Origin: CAJINA01 sp964636125
GTDB lineage: Bacteria > Desulfobacterota > Desulfobacteria > Desulfobacterales > CAJINA01
Direction: 5' to 3'
Length of the DNA: 64,000 nucleotides
Assembly (NCBI GenBank): GCA_964636125.1
Contig: CAZWPX010000009.1
Location: 34,842-98,841, forward strand
The notes under the pieces are model-generated. The model was given only the letters and a program-made list of their open reading frames with translations, did not search any database and was not told the DNA's origin. Positions 8,929-17,445 of this stretch are shown here, one piece after another; positions within the stretch are counted from its first letter, which is position 1, and each line of letters begins with the position of its first letter. A program made the translations under genes and the position numbers.

Positions 8929-10584
8929 TCAGGTCTTTACCTGGGGGCAGGCCAGTTCACAGGCCCGGCAGGATTTAACCGGAATATCCGCAAACGGGGC
9001 CCGCCGGGCATCCCTGCCCGCAGACCCTTCCAGGCGGTCTTTGCGCATCTGAAGACTGCACCGGCTTCTGTCAAACGCACCGCTCTCGAATGCGTTTTGG
9101 GGACAAACCCGCCGGCAGGGCACATCGCAACCCACACAGAAATCACGCCCTCCCGGGCCTGTGGACGCCAATTCCTGTCCAACCAGAATGGCCCGCAAAC
9201 GCACACAGGGGCCGAAATCCCTTGTTATCAGCAGATTGTTGCGCCCAACACACCCCAGCCCGGCCAAAACAGCGGCACCCTTTAAAAACACCCCGCCTTT
9301 TTCCAGGTTGTACGGCAGTACCCGCGCGGCGACGTGGCCGTGCTCTCCCAGCCAGGCCACCACCTGATCCATGATTGCAACCATACGGCGGTTGCCAGGT
9401 GTCCCCCCGGGTCGGCGGTCCCACCAGTCAAATTCCGCCCAAGCCGCATCCTGGGCCAACGCCAGAACCAACAGGGAGTGCCCTTGCACGGGGCAGGCAA
9501 TCGACACGTGACCGGCATATGAACGGGAGGCAGCCAGGGCCTCAACACTGGCAATTCCGGCCAGGGAAGCCCCGCAGTCCAGGGCTTTTTGAATGATTTC
9601 GCCCGCACCCTTTAACTTATGGTTATGGCCTGTATGAGGCATTGGGGGCGGCGCCCTTCTTGGAAAGAGACCCAGCGCCCGGGAAACGCCCGCCGCCAGG
9701 ACTTTTGAGGCGGCTTTGCCCGCATCAGCCGCCAGGCTTGCCGCAGTCCCGGCACCGCCGACTGCGGTCGCGATGCTCCGGCTGCCGGTATTGAGGACCG
9801 CCTTGCCGGACTGCGTCATCGCCCTGCCCAACGATCCGGTGCTCTCCGCCACCCAGGCCGCGATCTTCTGCTCGTCCACACCGCTGAGGGCGCGCAGGCT
9901 ATCTTTCCAGCTGCCCATGGATTCCGGTCCCCGCTTGAAGTAAGATACCGCGCGGCGGCCAATCAGGTAGGTGGCCAGAACGCTGGTGCTGGCCGAGGCA
10001 GCCACCCCGACAACCGGCAGGGCTTTGGTCAACCATTTACGGGTTGCCAGCTCCCCGGTCCGGGCGGACAATCCCATGGCCGCCTGTCTACCGATCTGGC
10101 CGACACCGGTACTGATTCCGGTAACCGCAAGGATTACTTCACTGCGCTCGCTGTCATCCAACGTTTTTCCATATGCCCGGGCAATTTCCAAAACCAGCTC
10201 AGTATGCAGCTTCAGGGTTGAACTGAAATCAACCGCCATGCCGGCAGTCAAGGATAAGAGGGTACCGATCCCCGGTATGGCCGCGGGTGCCGATGTGGCT
10301 GCTGCAATGGAGGCTGTTTTGATGCATTTGGCCCTGATCAACTGCTCAACCAGTTCAGTTGCGGATGCATGGGGATTCTTGGCCCACAATTCTTTGACCC
10401 TGTGATCGGCTGCCTCCGGGTCCACGTCCGCCACCCGCTGAACAATAAACTTAAGAATCTTGCCACTGGCCTTACGCGCAGCCCCCCTGCTGTCTGAAGG
10501 GCTGCTACCGGTGTCATCCAGTTGTTCCTGTTCCAGCCGTTGGTAAACTGTCAGCGCTTCATCTTTTTTGGTTCGCGGCAACAC
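8929..10584 (-). CDS. Fusion protein: EcsC-like domain plus QueG-related Fe-S domain
   Basis: A 551-residue ORF starting with GTG at 10584. Residues about 75-220 are Ala/Gly-rich hydrophobic helices (SAPAAIPGIGTLLSLTAGMA, then GISTGVGQIGRQAA) that resemble EcsC-family membrane-associated proteins. A proline-rich linker (RRAPPPMPHTGHNH, about 310-325) follows. The last 220 residues resemble the C-terminal part of epoxyqueuosine reductase-like proteins: LGCVGRNNLLITRDFGPCVR, then two ferredoxin-type cysteine clusters, CVGCDVPCRRVCP and CRACELACP. The reading frame is continuous through the linker. The domain names come from pattern recognition; the function of the fusion is unknown. Confidence 0.7.
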   Translation of the reverse strand: MLPRTKKDEALTVYQRLEQEQLDDTGSSPSDSRGAARKASGKILKFIVQRVADVDPEAADHRVKELWAKNPHASATELVEQLIRAKCIKTASIAAATSAPAAIPGIGTLLSLTAGMAVDFSSTLKLHTELVLEIARAYGKTLDDSERSEVILAVTGISTGVGQIGRQAAMGLSARTGELATRKWLTKALPVVGVAASASTSVLATYLIGRRAVSYFKRGPESMGSWKDSLRALSGVDEQKIAAWVAESTGSLGRAMTQSGKAVLNTGSRSIATAVGGAGTAASLAADAGKAASKVLAAGVSRALGLFPRRAPPPMPHTGHNHKLKGAGEIIQKALDCGASLAGIASVEALAASRSYAGHVSIACPVQGHSLLVLALAQDAAWAEFDWWDRRPGGTPGNRRMVAIMDQVVAWLGEHGHVAARVLPYNLEKGGVFLKGAAVLAGLGCVGRNNLLITRDFGPCVRLRAILVGQELASTGPGGRDFCVGCDVPCRRVCPQNAFESGAFDRSRCSLQMRKDRLEGSAGRDARRAPFADIPVKSCRACELACPQVKT

Positions 10585-11088
10585 GTTCTCCCGGGCTCGG
10601 TTTCAGGTATAAAGCCTACCAGTTCGCCCAAAAGCAGGCCATGCCTGCGGCAGTCTTATCAATGGGCGCCAGAACGGTATTCTCTAATCGGGTACAAACG
10701 GCGGACACCCCAAAAATCTAACCCAAGTTATAGCGTTTAGCGCACGCTGTCAAACGCATCTAGGCCGCAAGATGAGGGGCGCGTGGATACCCGTAGTCGC
10801 AACTTTGAATGTGATAACAAGGACAAACACCTGGGGTGTGACCCGGGGAACCATGGTCGCAATAGTAGGCACCCGGGCTTCGTGCCAGCCGATGCCGGTG
10901 TTAAGGATGGCCAATCAATTTTTCACCCGGTTTCCGTGCGCTGGTTTTCCACCAGACCCCAAGCCCGATTTCAAGAGGATGGGGTCTACACTTTGATACA
11001 AAATAGACCTCGACGGGGGCAGGGTATCAGTGTAGACAGAAACATTACTTTCGACCTGCAGAATTTCACCCATAAAACGGAGCAACCC
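10585..11088. other. Intergenic region between divergent genes
   Basis: About 500 bases separate the fusion gene from the outer-membrane barrel gene. The frame of the barrel gene stays open back to 10783, but that stretch lacks a signal peptide or any recognisable sequence. No repeat or terminator is obvious. Promoters for both genes should lie here. Confidence 0.35.
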
Positions 11089-12027
11089 ATGACAAGACAC
11101 TACCGGCTTCCGGCTGCTGTTCTACTGGCCCTGGTCTTTACGCTGGCACTTTTCCCTGATCGGGTCGATGCACAACCACCCGACCCCGGGCAAAAGGGAC
11201 AGCCCCAAACCAGCTTCGGATTTTCATACACGCCCCTTTACCAATTTGAAACGGACCTCGATAGCGGCGGTAGTTTTGATGTCCAGCGCCATTTTTTCCG
11301 GTTTGATGCCGTCCGGTTCATCAACCGCCAATGGATGGTTGGCGCCGGGCTGAACTTCGATTACGAGCGCTGGGACTTTACCAACATCGGCAACCTGGCC
11401 GGCGCCGACCTGTGGGACGAGATTTTCAGGCCGGGACTGAGCATCCCCGTCTTTTACAATCCCGGAAACCAGTGGCGCTTCGGGATTATCCCTGCGTTTG
11501 ACGTGGCCGGTGCGACCGGCGCTGAAATCGGCGAGTCGCTCTCCTATGGGGCCGTGCTCTCAGCGGCCTATACATTCAGCCCGGGCTTGACTTTGGGCTT
11601 TGGCACCGGTGTGTTTGAACGCCTGGACCAGACGGAAGCCTTTCCCTTTGTGGTGATAAACTGGCAGATCACCGATCGACTGGAACTCAGCAACCCCTTC
11701 AGGGCCGGGCCGGTGGGGCCGGCCGGGATAGAACTTGTCTACACACCGGGTGAGAACTGGCAGGCGGGTATCGGCGGTGCCTATCGGTCCTACCGCTTCC
11801 GGCTGGACGACAGCAGTGTTATCGCCGACGGAATCGGCCAGGTGGATTTTTGGGCTCCATTCCTGAGGGCGGGCCGAACGCTTGGCAAACAATGGCGTCT
11901 CGATCTCAACGGCGGTGCCACCGTGGGCGGCAGCATATCCATCGAAGATGAAAATGCCAATAAGCTGGGTGGTTCCGATTACGATGCTGCTCCGTTTGTG
12001 GGGTTGATGCTCCAGGGCAAGTTCTAA
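11089..12027 (+). CDS. Outer-membrane beta-barrel protein (DUF6268-like)
   Basis: A 312-residue exported protein. ATG at 11089 follows CGGAG and gives a clear signal peptide (RLPAAVLLALVFTLALFPDR, cleavage near VDAQP). The mature part alternates aromatic and polar residues in strand-length segments (QWRFGIIPAFDVA, LTLGFGTGVFERL, NWQAGIGGAYRSYRFRL) and ends in KF, an outer-membrane signal for the Bam machinery. The organisation fits DUF6268-type barrels of unknown function. It appears monocistronic; a palindromic element begins 3 bases after the stop. Confidence 0.72.
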   Translation: MTRHYRLPAAVLLALVFTLALFPDRVDAQPPDPGQKGQPQTSFGFSYTPLYQFETDLDSGGSFDVQRHFFRFDAVRFINRQWMVGAGLNFDYERWDFTNIGNLAGADLWDEIFRPGLSIPVFYNPGNQWRFGIIPAFDVAGATGAEIGESLSYGAVLSAAYTFSPGLTLGFGTGVFERLDQTEAFPFVVINWQITDRLELSNPFRAGPVGPAGIELVYTPGENWQAGIGGAYRSYRFRLDDSSVIADGIGQVDFWAPFLRAGRTLGKQWRLDLNGGATVGGSISIEDENANKLGGSDYDAAPFVGLMLQGKF

Positions 12028-12029
12028 CC

Positions 12030-12172
12030 AGTGCCCATCCACAAACGGCATCTTTCGGCCCAGGGCGGCGTTTTCGCTCTTTTGAAATCCTCGAAATAGC
12101 CCGCTATTACTGCGGTTTCAAAATTGCTCAAGCCTTGCCCTGAACCAAAATCTACCATTTGTGGACGGACAC
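12030..12172. repeat. Palindromic MITE-like intergenic element
   Basis: The ends are an 18-base imperfect terminal inverted repeat: GTGCCCATCCACAAACGG at 12031-12048 and CCATTTGTGGACGGACAC at 12155-12172 (three mismatches). Pairing continues inward through CAGGGC/GCCCTG to a central hairpin at 12081-12124 (TTTGAAATCCTCGAAATA against TATTACTGCGGTTTCAAA). Nearly all of its 140 bases can fold back. It carries no ORF. A further copy of one end lies at 12178-12195, and partial copies are at 5941, 13956 and 25032. Its central hairpin is shared with the element at 44695. Confidence 0.75.
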
Positions 12173-12227
12173 GAACTAGTGCCCATCCACAAACCAGGGA
12201 ATGAATACCCAAAACGATCAAATCAGG

Positions 12228-12683
12228 TTAAAGATACCTCGGACGCGTTTTGGTCTTTTCGTAATATTGCGCCAGTCCTGTTTTCCGGATCGATTGGTTG
12301 AGCCGCACCCACATGGCATGCATCTGTTCGTCGTAATTGGTTCGGTCGCAGGGAAATTCCGCACACTGGTGGCAGTAAGCGACCTTTTTCTCCTGGTGGC
12401 AGCGACGGACCCCGCAGGTCTTGAACAAACGGCACTGCTCATTGCGGCAGCCTTTGCAGTTCTCCCCAGCCAAATAATCCAGCATGGCCTTAAAATCAGG
12501 GTATTTCTTGAATATCGGATCATCCAGCAAAGTTTCAAATCGACGGGCATAGTTCTCAAAATTCCCCAGCTTCTCTTTCAGCTTCAGGCTGTAACGACGT
12601 ATCTCACCATCCACATGGGCAAAGCACTTTTCACAACTCAGGCCGCAAGGGGCCAGGACGGTCTCCATCTGTTCGGGTGTCAT
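12228..12683 (-). CDS. DUF3795 cysteine-rich protein
   Basis: A 151-residue soluble protein with DUF3795 features. The N-terminal APCGLSCEKCFAH motif is followed by a helical middle. The cysteine cluster (ENCKGCRNEQCRLFKTCGVR, then YCHQCAEFPC) probably binds zinc or an Fe-S centre. ATG at 12683 is preceded by GAGGAG. Members are common in anaerobes; their biochemical role is not established. It is monocistronic and divergent from the GlxA-type regulator. Confidence 0.8.
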   Translation of the reverse strand: MTPEQMETVLAPCGLSCEKCFAHVDGEIRRYSLKLKEKLGNFENYARRFETLLDDPIFKKYPDFKAMLDYLAGENCKGCRNEQCRLFKTCGVRRCHQEKKVAYCHQCAEFPCDRTNYDEQMHAMWVRLNQSIRKTGLAQYYEKTKTRPRYL

Positions 12684-12940
12684 GGGTGTCTCCTCTATTA
12701 TAATCAGTAAATTGCCTTAACATGCCTGCATGCCGGGCACACGGCTAAGCTGTAACTGCTCGGGCAGAAATGTTGCCGGGTTCCGCCTGGCTTAGGATGT
12801 CGCCATATTCAAACTGATCATAGCAGTTGCATTTCGAAAGTAAAAGTGGCACAAACGACAATTATAGTGGCGATAACGACATATATGCATTAATTATTTC
12901 CCCACGGTTGAAACATTGTAAACCTTAAAAGGATAACGGT

Positions 12941-13939
12941 ATGCAAAGCGCAACAATCCTTGGCCTTTACAACTCCATGGCCACCACCATCTTCGGCCCC
13001 ATGGATATCTTAAACCAGGCCGGCCGTCTCTGGGAGAGGGTCCGCAAAACACCCCAGAACCCGTATTTTGACGTCACCCTGGCGTCCGCCGACGGCCAGC
13101 CCATCCAGTGCCTGAATAAAGTCCTGATTCAGCCCCACTGCAGTATTAGCGAGATAGAGCAGACAGATCTGATCATCATCGCCTCGGCCACATACATTGA
13201 TCGAATTTTGGAAACAAACCCGGAACTGGTGCCCTGGCTCCGCCGGCAATATTCTCAGGGGGCCCACCTGGCCAGTATCTGCACGGGCGCATTCTTACTG
13301 GCGGAAACCGGATTGCTGGATGGCCAGGCCGCCACCTTGCACTGGGGGTTTACAGAGAGGTTTCGGGAAAGGTACCCCCGGGTGAATTTGAAATCGGACC
13401 GGATGTTCATCGACCAGGGCCGTCTTTACTGTTCAGCCGGGGTGAATGCCGGCATGGACCTCTCCCTCTACCTGGTGGAAAAACTCTGTGGTCGCCAGGC
13501 CGCGGTACAATCGGCCAAAACCATGATTCTGGACCTGGGACGGAAAATGCAAACCCCTTACAGCTGTTCTTTTTTCTCCAGGGAGCATGACGACCCACGG
13601 GTCCTGAAAGCCCAACAGTGGATCGAAGGGCATTTCGCTGACACGCTTGACTATGCCCGGCTGGCATCGAAATTCCAGATGAGCCGCCGTTCCCTGGAGC
13701 GCCGGTTTAAACAGGCCACCGGGGTCACGCCGCTGGGGTATCTGCAGCAATTGCGGGTGGAAGCCGCCAAACGCCTCCTGGAAGAGGGTTGTCGGACCTT
13801 CAACGAAATAACCTACGCGGTCGGATATGCAGACATCCCCTTTTTCAGAAAGGTGTTTACCCGGCTGACAGGCCTGCGGCCCAAAGAGTACCAGCAGCGC
13901 TTCGCAGGGTACGCCGCCAGTCCGGTACTGCAAGATTAA
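12941..13939 (+). CDS. GlxA-family AraC transcriptional regulator
   Basis: A 332-residue regulator. Residues 1-190 form a DJ-1/PfpI-like domain; ASICTGAFLLAETGLLDGQ contains the nucleophile-elbow Cys seen in this family, which usually serves sensing rather than catalysis. Residues 225-325 are an AraC-type double helix-turn-helix (LASKFQMSRRSLERRFKQAT, then ITYAVGYADIPFFRKVF). ATG at 12941 follows AAGGA. It probably controls a nearby or unlinked metabolic operon; the divergent DUF3795 gene is the only close candidate. The inducer is unknown. Confidence 0.88.
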   Translation: MQSATILGLYNSMATTIFGPMDILNQAGRLWERVRKTPQNPYFDVTLASADGQPIQCLNKVLIQPHCSISEIEQTDLIIIASATYIDRILETNPELVPWLRRQYSQGAHLASICTGAFLLAETGLLDGQAATLHWGFTERFRERYPRVNLKSDRMFIDQGRLYCSAGVNAGMDLSLYLVEKLCGRQAAVQSAKTMILDLGRKMQTPYSCSFFSREHDDPRVLKAQQWIEGHFADTLDYARLASKFQMSRRSLERRFKQATGVTPLGYLQQLRVEAAKRLLEEGCRTFNEITYAVGYADIPFFRKVFTRLTGLRPKEYQQRFAGYAASPVLQD

Positions 13940-13955
13940 GGTGTCGTGCCTAAAT

Positions 13956-14005
13956 AGTGCCCACCCACAAACGGCATCTTTTGGTCCAGGGCGGCGTTTT
14001 CGCTG
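13956..14005. repeat. Half copy of the palindromic element
   Basis: Begins AGTGCCCACCCACAAACGG and continues with CATCTTTTGG and CAGGGCGGCGTTTTCGCT, closely matching the left half of the element at 12030. The sequence then diverges and no right arm is seen. This suggests a decayed or partially deleted copy just after the GlxA-type gene. Confidence 0.6.
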
Positions 14006-14537
14006 TCCGACGACTTCGCAAACAGCCCCGGTAAAAAGCTTCTCCACCATACGGGCTTCCTTGTGCAGCCCAATGCAAAAAGCCAGCCCAAACACAAGTC
14101 CGGAAAAACAAACCAGCGGCGGCACATCTTCAGCTGGCCGTGAGTACATATCCCGACTCTCGGTTGACAATCGGAGCGGCTTTAGGTTATTTCAAACTAC
14201 ATCGTCGACAATGGACCCGGGACGGTCTCCCCACCCGCATGTTCACCGTATAAAAACCACTTTTGTCGACCAACATCAGATGTATTGATTCGAGCCCTCT
14301 TAACGCTTTAGATTCTTAAACTTTGCCCCGACCCGTTTAGCAGCTTTTGACTGGAAAAATGCAAGGATGCCTTGAATGCGCTGTATATTTGCCCGCAAAA
14401 CCCACGGGGGCCTGACGACCGCGCCGTTGCCTTCCTGGGTGAATCCTAAAAGACAGGTCGCCGGCAGGTTTTTCTTGACACAGCTGGGAATATAATTTAA
14501 GTAACTGAAATAACATATAAAAAATAGGAGGCTGGTT
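14006..14537. other. Intergenic stretch upstream of ABC importer
   Basis: No supportable gene. On the - strand a short hydrophobic stretch (LVCFSGLVFGLAFCIG, around 14060-14110) might be a relic membrane protein but lacks a gene context. TTGACA (14475-14480) and TATAAT (14491-14496) occur but are only 10 bases apart. The promoter of the importer is expected between about 14460 and 14525. Confidence 0.3.
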
Positions 14538-15497
14538 ATGATCAAAAGATTAGTGACTGTAGTGGCAGTACTGTTCATGGTGGCTCTGTTAATCCCGGGA
14601 GCGGCAACCGCTAAAATGTATAAAATCGGCGTAACGGTTATCGTGTCTCACCCGGCCCTGGACGCAGACCAGAAAGGCTTTGAAAAAGCCTTAAAAGATG
14701 CGGGCGTGCAGGTCGAATACGATTATCAGAACGCCCAGGGTGAAATGTCCAATGCCCAGGCCATTGCGCAGAAGTTCGTTGCTGACAAGGTCGATCTGGT
14801 GCATGCCATCGCCACGCCCACTGCCCAGGCCGCCCGCAAGGTAATCAAAGATATTCCGATCGTCTATTCCTCTGTCACGGATCCGGTGGACGCCGGCCTG
14901 GTAAAAACCATGGATGCGGCCGGCGGCAATGTCACCGGTGTTTCCGACGCCTGGCCGATTGGGCGCCAGCTGGAACTCTACAAGGAAATCCTCCCCTCCG
15001 CCAAAAAGTGGGGTACCATTTACAATGCCGGTGATGCCAATTCGGTTCAGGCCATCAACTGGACCCGGACGGCGGCAAAGAAAAACGGCCTTGAGCTGAT
15101 TGAGGTCACCATCTCCAATTCCAGCGAAGTTTACACCGCCGCGCAATCCCTTGTCGGCCGGGTAGACGCTATTTACATTACGTCCGACAACACCGTCGCC
15201 TCGGCTTTGGGGTCCGTATCCAAGGTTTGCAACAACAACAAGATCCCGTTTTTTGTCGGCAACACGGACCAGGTTCCGCTGGGCGCCATCGCGGCGCTCG
15301 GTTTCAATTATTTTGAAGTGGGCTACTCGGCCGGTAAAAAGGCTGTTCAGGTTTTGAAAGACGGCAAGTCGCCCGGAACCGTTCCGTCCGGTCTGGCTGA
15401 AAAACTGAATTTTCACCTGAGCCTGAAAAACGCTAAAAAACAGGGTGTTAAGGTTAAACAAAATATCGTCGACAGGGCGGACAAGCTCATAAAGTAA
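14538..15497 (+). CDS. ABC transporter substrate-binding protein (TrpX/DUF534-type)
   Basis: Periplasmic or lipid-free binding protein of the PF04392/COG2984 family, 319 residues. ATG at 14538 follows AGGAGG. The signal peptide is KRLVTVVAVLFMVALLIPG with cleavage near ATA-KM. The mature part has the periplasmic-binding-protein pattern: IGVTVIVSHPALDADQKGFE, DLVHAIATPTAQAA, IPIVYSSVTDPVDAGLV and TGVSDAWPIGRQLEL. Members of this family bind aromatic amino acids or other small molecules. It is followed by the permease and ATPase genes, so these three form the importer. Confidence 0.88.
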   Translation: MIKRLVTVVAVLFMVALLIPGAATAKMYKIGVTVIVSHPALDADQKGFEKALKDAGVQVEYDYQNAQGEMSNAQAIAQKFVADKVDLVHAIATPTAQAARKVIKDIPIVYSSVTDPVDAGLVKTMDAAGGNVTGVSDAWPIGRQLELYKEILPSAKKWGTIYNAGDANSVQAINWTRTAAKKNGLELIEVTISNSSEVYTAAQSLVGRVDAIYITSDNTVASALGSVSKVCNNNKIPFFVGNTDQVPLGAIAALGFNYFEVGYSAGKKAVQVLKDGKSPGTVPSGLAEKLNFHLSLKNAKKQGVKVKQNIVDRADKLIK

Positions 15498-15519
15498 GGT
15501 AGCTACGGGCGGGTATTTT

Positions 15520-15562
15520 TTAAACAGGGCCGGCAGGACGTTGTTTTGCCCGCCCTGTTTAA
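15520..15562 (+). promoter_or_regulatory. Strong intercistronic hairpin
   Basis: TTAAACAGGGCCGGC (15520-15534) pairs with GCCCGCCCTGTTTAA (15548-15562) over 15 positions with one mismatch, loop 13 bases. There is no T-run after it, so it is unlikely to be a simple terminator. Placed between the binding-protein gene and the permease gene, it would protect the upstream mRNA from 3' exonucleases and raise binding protein relative to membrane parts, as seen in other ABC operons. Confidence 0.6.
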
Positions 15563-15586
15563 CAGTACCGGGCAGATACAAAACCT

Positions 15587-16477
15587 ATGATTCTAAGCAT
15601 TCTCCCGATCAGTCTTCAGCAGGGCCTGGCCTACGCCTTGGTTGCCCTGGGCATTGCCCTCGCATTTCGGGTTCTGGCCTTTCCCGACCTGACGGTTGAC
15701 GGCAGCTTTCCACTGGGAGGAGCCGTTGCCGCCCGCCTCATCTTCGAAGGTGTTGATCCAGGCCTGGCGATTGCCGCCGCAGTGGTGGCCGGCTTTGTGG
15801 CCGGTGCCCTCACGGGCCTGTTGAACACCCGTCTTAAAATCAACAGTCTCCTGGCCGGCATCCTGATGATGACCATTCTCTATTCAGTCAATTTGAGAAT
15901 TATGGGCCGGGCCAATATACAGCTACTGGATCGGCCCACCATTTTCACCTTCATGGAAAATATGGATGTGACTCGGTATGTCCCGGTGATCATTTTCTTT
16001 TTTCTGGTCACGATATCAATCAAGGTGCTATTGGACCTTTTCCTGCACACCGAATACGGGATGGCCCTGCGCGCCACCGGCAACAACGAGGACATGATTC
16101 GCTCCCTGGGCGTCAACACAGACAATGCCACCGTTTTCGGCCTGGGGCTCTCCAACGCCCTGGTGGCACTGTCCGGCGCCCTCATTGCCCAGGACCAGGG
16201 ATTTTCCGATGTGGGCATGGGCATCGGCATGATCGTGGCCGGGCTGGCCTCCATTATCATCGGCGAGGCCATGCTCAAACCCAAAACGGTGTTTCGCCTC
16301 ACGCTCGCCGCCGTCATCGGCTCGGTTTTATACCGCTTTATCATCTCCCTGGGACTGCGTCTGGGCCTGGCTCCTACCGACCTGAAAATGGCCACCGGAT
16401 TCATGGTCATCATCGCACTGGGCATTCCAGCCTTTAAAAAGGGCCGGGAAGGTAAAATTCACCTGAGGGGGGTGTGA
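15587..16477 (+). CDS. ABC transporter permease (TrpY-type)
   Basis: A 296-residue integral membrane protein of the branched-chain-type permease group (COG4120). Eight to nine hydrophobic segments are evident. The EAA-like cytoplasmic loop contains GMALRATGNNEDMIRSLGVN, the stretch that docks on the ATPase. It lies 89 bases after the binding-protein gene, with the hairpin between, and 13 bases before the ATPase gene. Confidence 0.88.
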   Translation: MILSILPISLQQGLAYALVALGIALAFRVLAFPDLTVDGSFPLGGAVAARLIFEGVDPGLAIAAAVVAGFVAGALTGLLNTRLKINSLLAGILMMTILYSVNLRIMGRANIQLLDRPTIFTFMENMDVTRYVPVIIFFFLVTISIKVLLDLFLHTEYGMALRATGNNEDMIRSLGVNTDNATVFGLGLSNALVALSGALIAQDQGFSDVGMGIGMIVAGLASIIIGEAMLKPKTVFRLTLAAVIGSVLYRFIISLGLRLGLAPTDLKMATGFMVIIALGIPAFKKGREGKIHLRGV

Positions 16478-16490
16478 TGGTGGCTGCCGG

Positions 16491-17291
16491 ATGCTGAGCC
16501 TGAAGAAAATTGTAAAGATCTTCAACCAGGGCACCCAGGATGAAAAGCGGGCTTTGGATGGGATCGACCTGGATGTGGCCGCCGGAGACTTTATTACAAT
16601 TATCGGCTCCAACGGGGCCGGCAAATCCACCCTGTTGAATATTATTGCCGGCACCTACACGCCCGACGCAGGGCAGATCATCATCGACAACGCGGACCTG
16701 ACCCGGGCGCCGGATTACAAGATGGCCAGCTACATCGCCCGGGTTTTCCAGAGCCCGACCATGGGCACGGCCGGTGACATGACCATCGAAGAGAACCTTT
16801 GCATGGCCGAACTGCGGGGTAAATCGCGGGGCTTGAAATGGGGCGTTACCCGGAACCGGCGCCGGCACTACCGCGACATCCTCAAAGTCCTGGACCTGGG
16901 CCTTGAAAATCGTCTCAAGCAGGCCGTGGGCCTGCTTTCCGGCGGTCAGCGCCAGTCCCTGACACTGCTGATGGCCACTCTGACCCTGCCGAAACTGCTC
17001 CTGCTGGACGAGCACACCGCGGCCCTGGATCCCCGTACTGCTGAGAAGGTCATCACGCTGACCAATAAAATGGTCACTGAAAATAAAATCACCACCCTGA
17101 TGGTCACCCACAACATGGGTCAGGCCCTGGAATACGGTAACCGTATGATCATGCTTCACCAGGGCGGCATTCAACTGGATGTCCGTGGCGCAGAGAAACA
17201 GAAGTTGACCATCCGGGAGGTCATCGACAAGTTCGGGACCACCCTGAAAGACGAAACGCTGCTGGCCTGCCAACCGGACATACCGCAATAG
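16491..17291 (+). CDS. ABC transporter ATP-binding protein (TrpZ-type)
   Basis: A 266-residue nucleotide-binding subunit (COG1101). Walker A is GSNGAGKST, the signature motif is LLSGGQRQSLTL, Walker B is LLLLDEHTAALDPRT and the switch His is in MVTHNM. It powers the importer with the two genes upstream. The specificity of the system (amino acid or other) cannot be read from the sequence. No terminator is obvious after it. Confidence 0.92.
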   Translation: MLSLKKIVKIFNQGTQDEKRALDGIDLDVAAGDFITIIGSNGAGKSTLLNIIAGTYTPDAGQIIIDNADLTRAPDYKMASYIARVFQSPTMGTAGDMTIEENLCMAELRGKSRGLKWGVTRNRRRHYRDILKVLDLGLENRLKQAVGLLSGGQRQSLTLLMATLTLPKLLLLDEHTAALDPRTAEKVITLTNKMVTENKITTLMVTHNMGQALEYGNRMIMLHQGGIQLDVRGAEKQKLTIREVIDKFGTTLKDETLLACQPDIPQ

Positions 17292-17445
17292 CGGACCTGA
17301 CTGACACCGACTGAGCCATTTTCTCGCGACTGTTTTCCTTCCCCTTTTCTGTTATGTATATATTTTTACGAATCTGTTTCTGTTATGGGCACCCCGGTTG
17401 CCTTACAATAGACCCAACATTCATGTTATTTAAAAAGGAAAAACC

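Noticed and set aside
10783..11088. N-terminal extension of the outer-membrane barrel frame
   Set aside because: ATG 11089 has a ribosome-binding site and a clean signal peptide; the extension lacks any protein-like pattern.
14286..14300. GATTCGAGCCCTC, considered as a tRNA T-loop
   Set aside because: No acceptor stem, anticodon arm or D-arm can be built around it.
14475..14496. TTGACA and TATAAT before the ABC importer, considered as a promoter
   Set aside because: The boxes are only 10 bases apart, too close for a sigma-70 promoter.
14691..15581. 296-codon - strand frame opposite the substrate-binding protein
   Set aside because: The + strand gene has a signal peptide, ribosome-binding site and family motifs; the shadow has none.
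16434..17288. Long - strand frame opposite the ABC ATPase
   Set aside because: The + strand carries all Walker and signature motifs; the antisense frame has no family content.
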